DNA of 5,829 bases from Candidatus Zhuqueibacterota bacterium (lineage in GTDB: Bacteria > KSB1 > UBA2214), in assembly GCA_022706175.1 (NCBI GenBank), contig JAKJDB010000197.1, positions 1-5,829 on the forward strand, read 5' to 3'. Positions 1 to 5,718 of the stretch are shown piece by piece; position 1 is the stretch's first letter, and each line of letters opens with the position of its first letter. A program made the position numbers and the translations under genes. Below the pieces are notes generated by a model. It did no database searches. It was not told the origin of the DNA and saw only the letters and a list, made by a program, of their open reading frames with translations.

Positions 1-1
1 G

Positions 2-562
2 GTGACGATCAAACCTTTGCCCAACTTTGACATCATCAAAGATTTGGTCCCAGATCTGGAGGCCTTTTTCACCCGGCACCGGAGCGTCAAACCCTATCTG
101 ATCCGCCGTGCCGTGGAGGAACAAAATCAGCCCACCAGCGAATATTTTCAATCTCCCAAGGAACTGGTTCATTACATTCAATTCGCCTATTGCATCAAAT
201 GCGGATTGTGTCTGTCGGCCTGCCCCACCGTCGCCACCGACGACCGCTACCTCGGTCCCCAGGCGTTGGCGCAAGCCTGGCGCTATACCGCGGATGCACG
301 GGACGAGGGTAGAAAAGAACGCGAACAGGAGGTATACTCCAGTCATGGCGTGTTTCGCTGCCACTTTGCCGGCGCCTGTTCCGAGGTGTGCCCCAAGGGC
401 GTGGACCCGGCCTTCGCCATTCAGCTGCTCAAACAGGATATGTTCAGACGCAAACTGGGCGGCTGCAAGGAGCAGCACGGCTCCCCGGTGACCACGCCGG
501 TCACCGAGGCGAAAGAAAATCCCAAAATCCCCAAAGCACCGGCGCCTACTCTGCCGAAATAA
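2..562 (+). CDS. sdhB: Succinate dehydrogenase/fumarate reductase iron-sulfur subunit, C-terminal part (5' truncated by window edge)
   Basis: This is the electron-transfer subunit that passes electrons between the FAD subunit and the quinone site of membrane complex II. What is visible is the C-terminal ferredoxin-like half: the KPLPN...IKDLVPD linker (residues 4-18 of the fragment), a first cysteine group C64-x2-C67-x2-C70-x3-C74-P, then YLGP and ADARDEG (83-103), and a second group C120-x5-C126-x3-C130-P-K-G. These are the ligands for the 4Fe-4S and 3Fe-4S clusters of the SdhB/FrdB family. The N-terminal 2Fe-2S plant-type ferredoxin domain (about 100 residues) must lie upstream, so the GTG at position 2 is an internal Val codon and not a start. 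After the usual family end (around residue 154) there is a tail of about 32 residues rich in Pro and Lys. SdhB versus FrdB cannot be decided from this part. Other subunits are probably just upstream. Confidence 0.93.
   Translation: MTIKPLPNFDIIKDLVPDLEAFFTRHRSVKPYLIRRAVEEQNQPTSEYFQSPKELVHYIQFAYCIKCGLCLSACPTVATDDRYLGPQALAQAWRYTADARDEGRKEREQEVYSSHGVFRCHFAGACSEVCPKGVDPAFAIQLLKQDMFRRKLGGCKEQHGSPVTTPVTEAKENPKIPKAPAPTLPK
486..506 (+). other. Perfect 8-bp hairpin inside the sdhB 3' end
   Basis: The arms cggtgacc (486-493) and ggtcaccg (499-506) are exact reverse complements around a 5-nt loop. They lie in the codons of the PVTTPVT stretch of the non-conserved SdhB tail. There is no T-tract behind it, so it is not an intrinsic terminator. 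It could affect mRNA processing or stability between sdhB and the next gene, or simply reflect the repeated Pro-Val-Thr codons. Confidence 0.4.
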
Positions 563-595
563 CCGGAGTCCTGTTCACTCTATGAGAACCCGACT

Positions 596-1216
596 ATGTT
601 TTTAATTGCCGGCATCGTGATCGGCTTTTTCGCCGCCATCCCCATAGGTCCCATCAACGTCTATGCGGTTTCCCAAACCCTCAAGCGCGATTTTATCCAT
701 GGGATGCTGGTGGGCATCACCTCCGCGCTGCTGGATTTTATTTTCTGCTTCGCGGTACTGACCGGCATGCGCCATCTGATCACGCAATTGCAGGCTGCAG
801 CGTTGCACGTCAAAGGACTCGGCAGCCTCATCCTGCTTTTTTTCGCCCTGCGGCTCATCCTGCAGGCGCGCAAAGACGGATTTAAAAAAGCGGACGCTCA
901 GAATGAGCCTCTGACGCACCACAAACCGGTGATCGCCACGGTGCTCATGTATCTGACCAATCCCAGCCTGTATGCGTTCTGGATCACCATCGGTGGAACA
1001 ATCTCCGCCCACTCGATCATTTCCCAAAGTGGTTTTAACCCCTTGCTGTTTTCCAGCGCCGTCTTCCTCGGCACCCTGCTCTGGTATTCGATTCTGGTGC
1101 GTTATGTGTGGAAGCGGCACTACCAGTTCAATGCCAAAATCATCAGAAGGCTGCTGTACGCCACCGCGTTCATCCTCATCGGCCTGGCGATCTATCTGTT
1201 TGTGGCCTTTCTGTAA
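596..1216 (+). CDS. LysE/RhtB-type amino-acid exporter family protein
   Basis: A 206-residue integral inner-membrane protein that resembles the LysE/RhtB exporters, which move amino acids or related small molecules out of the cell. The N-terminus carries the family signature: a first membrane segment with AAIPIGPINV at about residues 13-22, followed by a second segment (about 36-58) after a short basic loop. Further hydrophobic segments lie near 72-90, 108-136, 146-168 and 184-206, giving about six in total, as expected. The conserved NPS motif (residues 122-124, in LTNPSLYAFW) sits in the fourth segment. Length is normal for the family. The ATG at 596 is the only start that keeps the first segment whole; no Shine-Dalgarno lies at the usual distance (nearest GGAG at 565-568 is 27 nt away). 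It starts 33 bp after sdhB on the same strand and could be cotranscribed. The substrate cannot be told from sequence. Confidence 0.85.
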   Translation: MFLIAGIVIGFFAAIPIGPINVYAVSQTLKRDFIHGMLVGITSALLDFIFCFAVLTGMRHLITQLQAAALHVKGLGSLILLFFALRLILQARKDGFKKADAQNEPLTHHKPVIATVLMYLTNPSLYAFWITIGGTISAHSIISQSGFNPLLFSSAVFLGTLLWYSILVRYVWKRHYQFNAKIIRRLLYATAFILIGLAIYLFVAFL

Positions 1217-1217
1217 G

Positions 1218-1241
1218 GCCGGTGCGGCCACCTGCACCGGC
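1218..1241 (+). other. Perfect 8-bp inverted repeat just after the LysE-type gene
   Basis: The arms gccggtgc (1218-1225) and gcaccggc (1234-1241) are exact reverse complements around an 8-nt loop. The structure starts one base after the stop codon of the exporter gene. It is GC-rich and stable but is followed by gaaggacga with no T-run, so it is not a canonical intrinsic terminator. It may be a 3' stabilising stem or a weak or Rho-assisted end. Confidence 0.5.
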
Positions 1242-1260
1242 GAAGGACGAATGCTTTCCG

Positions 1261-1300
1261 CTGCTGATGCGCCCATCATAGCCCTCAGCAGAGTAAGGAG
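1261..1300 (+). promoter_or_regulatory. Leader hairpin and ribosome binding site of the papain-like peptidase gene
   Basis: A 7-bp inverted repeat, ctgctga (1261-1267) with tcagcag (1285-1291), lies directly before a strong Shine-Dalgarno taaggag (1294-1300). That motif is 7 nt from the ATG at 1308 and fixes the start. The stem ends 2 nt before the ribosome binding site and could modulate its access; this part is inference. No convincing -35/-10 pair was seen in the gap, so readthrough from the exporter gene or a non-consensus promoter are both possible. Confidence 0.6.
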
Positions 1301-1307
1301 TGTCTGA

Positions 1308-2186
1308 ATGGCGAATGAAACCCGCCGTTTGGGAATGGGGTGGTTGCCGGATTATCCCGATTTTCGCGATTATTCGCCGGATCACGCGGCCGTCAAGCCG
1401 CTGCTGAAAAAGATCCAGCTGCCGCTGCAGGGTAAAAAAACTCTGCCGGCTAAAGTGGACTTGCGTCAGTGGTGTTCAGCGGTGGAGGATCAGGGATCAC
1501 TGGGCTCCTGCACCGCCCAGGCCGGCGTCGGTCTGGTGGAATATTTTATCAAGCGGGCCTTTGACAAAGAGGAAGAGGCGTCACGTCTTTTTCTCTATAA
1601 AGTGACGCGCAACCTGATGCATCAGAGCGGGGATACCGGCGCCTTTATTCGCACGACCATGGGTGCGCTGGTGCTGTTCGGCGTTCCGCCGGAAGAGTAC
1701 TGGCCGTACCAGATCGCCGAGTTCGATAAAGAACCGCCGGCTTTCTGCTACGCGTTTGCGCAGAATTATCAGACCATCAGCTATTACCGCTTCGATCCTC
1801 CCAACCTGGCGAAAAAAACATTGCTGCAGAACATCAAGGCAGGCCTGGTCTCAGGCCTGCCGGCCATGTTTGGATTCACGGTGTTCAATTCCATCTTCCA
1901 GGCGGAAAAAAGCGGAGATATCCCGTTCCCGGCCATGGATGAGAAAATAGTCGGCGGCCACGCTGTGGTCGCCGTGGGCTATGACGACAACCGGAAAATC
2001 ATCCACCGCAACCGGCGGGGCGAACAGAATACAGGCGCACTGCTGATCCGTAACTCTTGGGGAAAAACATGGGGAGAGGAAGGATACGGCTGGCTGCCCT
2101 ATGCCTATGTGCTCAACGGCCTGGCTGTGGATTGGTGGTCCATCCTTAAGCAGGAATGGATCGAGACCGGAAAATTCATGCCCTGA
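1308..2186 (+). CDS. Papain-fold (C1 family) cysteine peptidase, no signal peptide
   Basis: A 292-residue protein with all hallmarks of the papain family. The oxyanion-hole Gln62 and nucleophile Cys68 are in DQGSLGSCTA, with the six-residue spacing seen in papain. The catalytic His218 is in VGGHAVVAVGYDD. Asn249 and Trp251 are in RNSWGKTWGEEGYGWLPY. All catalytic residues are present, so it should be an active endopeptidase or a close derivative. The N-terminus (residues 8-23, LGMGWLPDYPDFRDYS) carries the GW-PD-DFRDY segment common in bacterial C1 homologues. There is no long inhibitory propeptide and no signal peptide or lipobox, so it is predicted to be cytosolic, or exported by an unseen route. 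The start is set by a strong ribosome binding site 7 nt upstream. Its 3' end overlaps the convergent cutC gene by 11 bp, and an intrinsic terminator follows 10 nt after its stop. The natural substrate is unknown. Confidence 0.92.
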   Translation: MANETRRLGMGWLPDYPDFRDYSPDHAAVKPLLKKIQLPLQGKKTLPAKVDLRQWCSAVEDQGSLGSCTAQAGVGLVEYFIKRAFDKEEEASRLFLYKVTRNLMHQSGDTGAFIRTTMGALVLFGVPPEEYWPYQIAEFDKEPPAFCYAFAQNYQTISYYRFDPPNLAKKTLLQNIKAGLVSGLPAMFGFTVFNSIFQAEKSGDIPFPAMDEKIVGGHAVVAVGYDDNRKIIHRNRRGEQNTGALLIRNSWGKTWGEEGYGWLPYAYVLNGLAVDWWSILKQEWIETGKFMP

Positions 2187-2940
2187 GGGGAACGCCGTGT
2201 CGCGCGCACAGAGCGTGCAACACTTTTTTTAACTCCACCACCCGCTCCGCCTGCACAGGCCCCTGCAACGATTCACCCTGCCGCGCCATCCGGCCGACAT
2301 GATACTCATAAAAGCCCATGGGCACCAGCTTTTCCATCCATTCGGTGGTCACTCCTCCGCCCACCAGGATGCCGATCTCCGGTGCGCCGCAGGTTTGCCA
2401 TTTTTGCAGACGAATCAGACGCTCCGTCCAATCGCCATCGCCGCCGGAGGTTAAAATACGATCGATTTGTGGAAACGCTTTCAGTCGGGAGAGGGCATGT
2501 AATGGATCAACGAGCTGCTCAAAAGCGCGATGAAACGTGACCGGCCGTCCTGCCGCAGCGGCCAGCACCTCCGTCAGCAGAACCTCATCCAACCCGTCCT
2601 GCTGCAGAAATCCAAACACCAGCCCCTGCAGCGGACGTTGGGCCAGCTGCTCTGCTTTATTGACCAGCTCACGACGATCCGTTGGTCGGTGGACATGAAA
2701 GGACGGGTCATCTCGCAGCATCACCCGCACCGGAATGGTTACGGTCCGCAACACGGAGTCGATCAGAGTGAAATCCGGCGTAAGCCCGCCCAGGTCGTAG
2801 CGGCAGATCAGCTCCAGACGGTCAGCGCCGCCCTGTTCCGCCGCCACCGCATCCGACAGCGAACAGGCGATGACCTCGAGAAAGGGAGAATAAAACCCAG
2901 GTATTTGTTTTGCAGCCGTCATGGCCTCTATCATCCTCAT
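2176..2940 (-). CDS. cutC: CutC family protein (copper homeostasis-type TIM barrel)
   Basis: A cytosolic TIM-barrel protein of the CutC family. The family was named for copper tolerance in E. coli, but its biochemical role is not settled. Motifs run in family order: FLEVIACS (20-27), GGADRLEL (37-44), GGLTP (51-55), PVRVMLR (70-76), LVFGFL (107-112), VTFHRAFE (134-141), ILTSGG (162-167), GGGV (194-197) and EYHVGR (212-217). After VMLR the sequence reads DDPSFHV and lacks the PRGGDF motif of E. coli-type CutC, as in a divergent bacterial subgroup. The start is uncertain. ATG codons occur at 2940, 2934 and 2922, the family's conserved part begins only at residue 20, and the best nearby purine runs are AGGA 11 nt before 2922 and GGAG 14 nt before 2940. 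It is on the same strand as rarD but 236 bp downstream of it. Its 3' end overlaps the convergent peptidase gene. Confidence 0.9.
   Translation of the reverse strand: MRMIEAMTAAKQIPGFYSPFLEVIACSLSDAVAAEQGGADRLELICRYDLGGLTPDFTLIDSVLRTVTIPVRVMLRDDPSFHVHRPTDRRELVNKAEQLAQRPLQGLVFGFLQQDGLDEVLLTEVLAAAAGRPVTFHRAFEQLVDPLHALSRLKAFPQIDRILTSGGDGDWTERLIRLQKWQTCGAPEIGILVGGGVTTEWMEKLVPMGFYEYHVGRMARQGESLQGPVQAERVVELKKVLHALCARHGVPLRA
2197..2230 (+). terminator. Intrinsic terminator of the peptidase gene, lying inside cutC
   Basis: Ten bases after the peptidase stop there is a stem: gtgt (2197-2200) pairs with acac (2220-2223). After one C/A mismatch, gcgcgc (2202-2207) pairs with gcgtgc (2213-2218) with one G-U pair. 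The loop is the 5-nt acaga. Seven T residues (2224-2230) follow at once. This is a classic Rho-independent terminator for plus-strand transcription. It lies wholly in the antisense of the cutC C-terminal codons, where the T-run reads as the Lys-Lys of ELKKVLHAL. On the minus strand no T-run follows the stem, so it should not stop cutC transcription. Confidence 0.75.
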
Positions 2941-2976
2941 TCGCGGCGGTGTAACTCCGCTCGCATCGATGCATGC

Positions 2977-3127
2977 TTACAGTCGGCCTGATCGCCATAC
3001 GAATCTTTCCACAGCCGCAACCATCATCTTGGCATCCTCGCCCGGTCAGCACCTGTTCTCTCAACCCATATTCGCGTAACCAGTCTACTCGCATTGGGCA
3101 CGAGTCGCCAAAACCTTGCCGGACTTC
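2977..3127 (-). pseudogene. Possible frameshifted C-terminal remnant of an unidentified gene
   Basis: The 236-bp gap between rarD and cutC has no intact gene but contains a protein-like stretch in two minus-strand frames. From 3127 to about 3041 the frame reads QGFGDSCPMRVDWLREYG followed by LREQVLTG. It meets GGG at 3043-3041. One base less there would continue as EDAKMMVAAVERFVWRSGRL and end at a TAA at 2979-2977. The joined 48-50 residues look like the amphipathic C-terminal end of a real enzyme. Upstream the first frame hits TGA at 3130-3128, so the 5' part is missing. The family was not recognised. The alternatives are a chance pair of open frames, or an unshifted short ORF from the ATG at 3094 that would run into cutC and has an implausible Cys/Gly-rich composition. 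Confidence 0.3.
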
Positions 3128-3176
3128 TCAGAACCATTTTGCGTTCTAAATTTTTCTCGCCGACAAAATATGTGCG

Positions 3177-4076
3177 TCACAGCCTTTTTCTCATCCGCCA
3201 GTGGTACCACAGGCCATCGAGGCTGAACACCAGCAGCGCCAACCAGATAAAAAGAAAACCGATCACCCGTGCGCCTGAAAACGGCTCGTGGTAGATGATC
3301 ACGCCCAGAAGAAACTGCAAAGTAGGGGCGATGTATTGCAGAATGCCCATCACCGAAAGATCCGTGACCCGTGCGGCAGCGGCGAAGCAGAGCAGCGGCA
3401 GCGTGGTGACGATGCCGGCGCCGATCAACAACAGGTTTTTCCACCAGGCCAGATGGCCGAAAGCGCCGGCGCCCTGATGTTCGCTCCACAGCAGAAAAGC
3501 CAGTGCCATGGGCGCCACCACCATGGTCTCAAAGGACAAGCCTTCCACAGAGCTCAAAGGACCCCATTTGCGCAGCAGCCCATAAAATCCAAAAGTCAAT
3601 GCCAGAGCCAATCCGATCCACGGCAAACGGCCATAAACGACCGTCAGATAGACGACGCCGGCGGCGGCGAGCAGAAACGCAAACCATTGCCGCGGCCGCA
3701 ACCGTTCATGGAAGAAAAAGATGCCCAGACAGACATTTATCAGCGGATTCATAAAATAGCCGAGACTGGCTTCGACGATCAGGCCTGCGTTCACCGCCCA
3801 AATATAGATGAACCAGTTGGCGGTCAGCAGGACGCCGGACAGCGCATAGATCCGCAGCGTACGGGCATCCCGCAGCCTGCGCAACCATTGACGTCCTATG
3901 CCCCTGAGCGTGAGCACCAGCCACAACAGCAGAAAGGACCATAGGATGCGATGACAGAGGATTTGCGTGGCCGGCGCAGGATTCAACCACTTCCAGTACA
4001 CCGGCAACAGTCCCCACTGAGTGTAGGCTGCTGCGGCCAGCCAGACGCCGGAGACGCGCGATGAAACAGCGCTCAT
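3177..4076 (-). CDS. rarD: RarD-type EamA (DMT superfamily) permease
   Basis: A 299-residue inner-membrane protein with about ten hydrophobic segments in two EamA repeats. It closely follows the pattern of E. coli RarD: AAYTQWGLLPVYWK near the N-terminus (about 16-29), HRILWSF (42-48), NWFIYIWAVN (87-96), EASLGYFMNPLINVCLG (102-118), AGIVTTLPLLCFAAAARV (220-237) and LQYIAPTLQFLLGV (246-259). Family members are annotated as chloramphenicol-sensitivity proteins, but the transported substrate is not firmly known. The start is taken at the ATG at 4076, which forms a 4-bp ATGA overlap with the stop of the upstream parvulin gene and gives the family's usual short N-terminus. A GTG at 4094 in the same frame would add only six residues. 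No separate ribosome binding site is obvious, which fits translational coupling. It is followed by the gap with a possible gene remnant. Confidence 0.92.
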   Translation of the reverse strand: MSAVSSRVSGVWLAAAAYTQWGLLPVYWKWLNPAPATQILCHRILWSFLLLWLVLTLRGIGRQWLRRLRDARTLRIYALSGVLLTANWFIYIWAVNAGLIVEASLGYFMNPLINVCLGIFFFHERLRPRQWFAFLLAAAGVVYLTVVYGRLPWIGLALALTFGFYGLLRKWGPLSSVEGLSFETMVVAPMALAFLLWSEHQGAGAFGHLAWWKNLLLIGAGIVTTLPLLCFAAAARVTDLSVMGILQYIAPTLQFLLGVIIYHEPFSGARVIGFLFIWLALLVFSLDGLWYHWRMRKRL

Positions 4077-5557
4077 CGGGCCGGCGGCTGCCACACCGCT
4101 ATATACGCGGCTTTTTCGCCGCCCAAAGCCTGCAACACTTTTTGAAACTCGCTCTCATCCCTGTGCACCCTCCGGCCGCGCAGCCAGGCGTCGACATGGG
4201 CGGAGATCACCGAGTCCTGTTTGATTTTAACCAGACGACTGCGAGCAGCTTGCCGCACCGCCTCGTCCGTCTGCGCACTCAGCGGCACGGACTGCTGCTG
4301 CATGTAGCGTTGAATCTGATCATCGTTCACAGCGACGGATCCGACCAATCGCTGCGCCATGGCCGCTGCCATAAGATCCTGCCGGGCTTGCGCAACCTTG
4401 TCGGTCACATAGGGATCATTGTGCAGCCCCAGCTTTTCCGCGCGCCGGGTAAGAAAATCATCGCGAATCATGTTGCGCAGCTCTTGCTCAAAAAGCTTGG
4501 GATTTTGCGTATGCGGCCGGTATAACGGCGGAATGGCTTGAAAGCGGTTGATGAAATCAGCGATGGTCCACCCGCCGCCGCGATAGAGAACGAACGGCTG
4601 GTCGCCTCGGTGATGCAGCGACTGGGCTATGGCCACCCACTCGCCGTCGCTGAGAGGATTATGCGGCGGCAGCGGTCCGCTGCGCAGCAGGCTCGCCTGC
4701 CGAGCCTGCTGCACGATCAGGTTGAACGATTCAGCCTTGACGCGCACCTCCAGCCCTTTCATGACCTCAGCCACAAACGCCGTGGACAAGGAATCTTCCT
4801 TGCGTTGCCGTAAAAGGGCTTCGATCTTTTTCCGATCTTGAATAAAATCGGCCTCCGTGATCATGGGCTCCCATTGGATGGAATCGACACGGATGATGTG
4901 ATACCCCCAACGGGTGGCCACCGGCCGCGACAACTCGCCGGGTTTGAGCGTCCAGGCAACGGCTTCGAACTGCGCCTCCATATCACCCCAGGTAAAGGGC
5001 GGCAGACGTCCGCCTGCCCGGGCCATGTCCTCGTCCAGGCCGGCGTACACGGCCTGCGCCGCGTCGTCAAAAGACAATCCCTGCTGCAATCGTTCGCGCC
5101 AGAGCTGCGCCTCCTCAGCGGTTTGCACGTAAAGATGGCGACTGTGGATCAACCGGTGTCTTTTTTGAAAAGCTCGACGCAGTTCCTCTTCGCTCACCTC
5201 GATCACGTCGCGAATCTCACGCTTGAACAGCTGCTCGCGCATGGCCTGCTCACGAATCCAGCGCAGACGATCGCGGACCTGCTGCGAACGGCCCAAGCCC
5301 TGCTCCTCCCCAGCCCAGGCCAGATATTTATAACTCACCATCCCTTTAAGGTGAGCCTCCAGCGCAGCTTTTCCTTTAAGCGAAGCGGGAAATTTCGGCC
5401 GTACTAAAAAGCTCTCCTGCAATTCCCGGCTGCTCATCGCAACCGGGTCGGCAGCCCAGACGATGGGGACCGTCTTCCGTTCATCGCGGCGGCAGGCGGT
5501 GACGCACACAACCATGCACCAGACCGCTAACAACAACCTGGGTCGTTTACAACTCAA
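4073..5557 (-). CDS. Parvulin-type peptidyl-prolyl cis-trans isomerase lipoprotein (SurA/PpiC/PrsA-like)
   Basis: A 494-residue predicted extracytoplasmic folding factor. Counting from the TTG at 5557, residues 1-22 form a lipoprotein signal: basic SCKRPR, a hydrophobic core, and lipobox V19-T20-A21-C22. Asp is absent at +2, so outer-membrane sorting is plausible in a diderm. Residues about 41-137 are helical and charged, like the chaperone region of SurA-type proteins. Residues about 138-226 are a parvulin domain with H141 in SRHLYVQTAEEA, GLSFDDAAQ, AGGRLPPF, AWTLKPGELSRPV and the closing GYHIIRV (H220). The remaining ~265 residues carry a second helical region with GGGWTIADFINRFQAIPP, reminiscent of parvulin proteins with a C-terminal chaperone-like module. 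The open frame extends to 5755, but that would bury the lipobox 88 residues in; the TTG has a GAGG 8 nt upstream. Its stop overlaps the rarD ATG. Confidence 0.88.
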   Translation of the reverse strand: MSCKRPRLLLAVWCMVVCVTACRRDERKTVPIVWAADPVAMSSRELQESFLVRPKFPASLKGKAALEAHLKGMVSYKYLAWAGEEQGLGRSQQVRDRLRWIREQAMREQLFKREIRDVIEVSEEELRRAFQKRHRLIHSRHLYVQTAEEAQLWRERLQQGLSFDDAAQAVYAGLDEDMARAGGRLPPFTWGDMEAQFEAVAWTLKPGELSRPVATRWGYHIIRVDSIQWEPMITEADFIQDRKKIEALLRQRKEDSLSTAFVAEVMKGLEVRVKAESFNLIVQQARQASLLRSGPLPPHNPLSDGEWVAIAQSLHHRGDQPFVLYRGGGWTIADFINRFQAIPPLYRPHTQNPKLFEQELRNMIRDDFLTRRAEKLGLHNDPYVTDKVAQARQDLMAAAMAQRLVGSVAVNDDQIQRYMQQQSVPLSAQTDEAVRQAARSRLVKIKQDSVISAHVDAWLRGRRVHRDESEFQKVLQALGGEKAAYIAVWQPPAR

Positions 5558-5565
5558 TGAAGAGG

Positions 5566-5569
5566 CCTC
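5566..5569 (-). promoter_or_regulatory. Ribosome binding site that sets a TTG start
   Basis: On the minus strand GAGG lies 8 nt before the TTG at 5557. Together with the lipoprotein signal that begins exactly at this codon, it decides the start of the parvulin gene in favour of TTG over any codon further upstream in the open frame. Confidence 0.6.
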
Positions 5570-5588
5570 GATCTCTAAAAGTTCACGC

Positions 5589-5604
5589 GGCCGGCAAGCC
5601 GGCC
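5589..5604 (-). other. GC-rich 16-bp palindrome in the leader of the parvulin gene
   Basis: Arms ggccggc and gccggcc are perfect reverse complements around a 2-base centre, ending 31 nt upstream of the TTG start. The next T-run on the minus strand (TTTT) begins about 8 nt beyond the stem, which is too far for a good intrinsic terminator. It could be a weak end for the upstream gene, a leader stem or a protein-binding site. Confidence 0.45.
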
Positions 5605-5653
5605 TGCACGCATATTTCGTGTAACTTACAAACTTTTTCGTTGTTGAGCAAGC

Positions 5654-5667
5654 CTGTTCTCGAACAG
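5654..5667. promoter_or_regulatory. 14-bp dyad, possible operator upstream of the parvulin gene
   Basis: CTGTTC and GAACAG are perfect 6-bp arms around a 2-bp centre, about 97 bp before the parvulin start in a 161-bp gap between two minus-strand genes. Just downstream on the minus strand, TTGCTC and TAAGTT are spaced 17 bp apart and could be a very weak -35/-10 pair (three of six matches each). The arm and spacing pattern suits a dimeric repressor, but the spacing CTGT-N6-ACAG is not the E. coli LexA box (N8). No regulator can be named. Confidence 0.3.
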
Positions 5668-5718
5668 AGGCAAAGGCAGGGACAGCGTGCCGTGTTGGGC
5701 GTGGGAAAAAATGCCCGT

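Noticed and set aside
602..1279. Long open frame (225 codons) antisense to the LysE-type gene
   Set aside because: Low-complexity polar composition, no family features, and it lies fully opposite a clear membrane protein gene; its openness follows from the codon use of the sense gene.
2963..2972. 10-bp palindrome gcatcgatgc upstream of cutC
   Set aside because: Short, common by chance, and not placed near a recognisable promoter.
2822..3094. Minus-strand short ORF of 90 codons from the ATG at 3094, overlapping cutC
   Set aside because: After about 18 plausible residues it becomes Cys/Gly-rich and runs out of frame into cutC; better explained as a frameshifted remnant.
3288..3944. Open frame of 218 codons on the plus strand opposite rarD
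   Set aside because: Gln/His/Arg-rich translation typical of antisense to a hydrophobic protein; the minus-strand frame is a clear RarD homologue.
4109..4145. ggcttt/aaagcc stem and T-run within the end of the parvulin gene, considered as a plus-strand terminator
   Set aside because: The T-run is separated from the stem by 8 bases and no plus-strand gene ends there; it also shares gcaacacttttt with the real terminator at 2230, which reflects similar KVLxAL codons.
4838..5407. Open frame of 189 codons on the plus strand opposite the parvulin gene
   Set aside because: No recognisable motif; the opposite frame has the parvulin domain and is the real gene.
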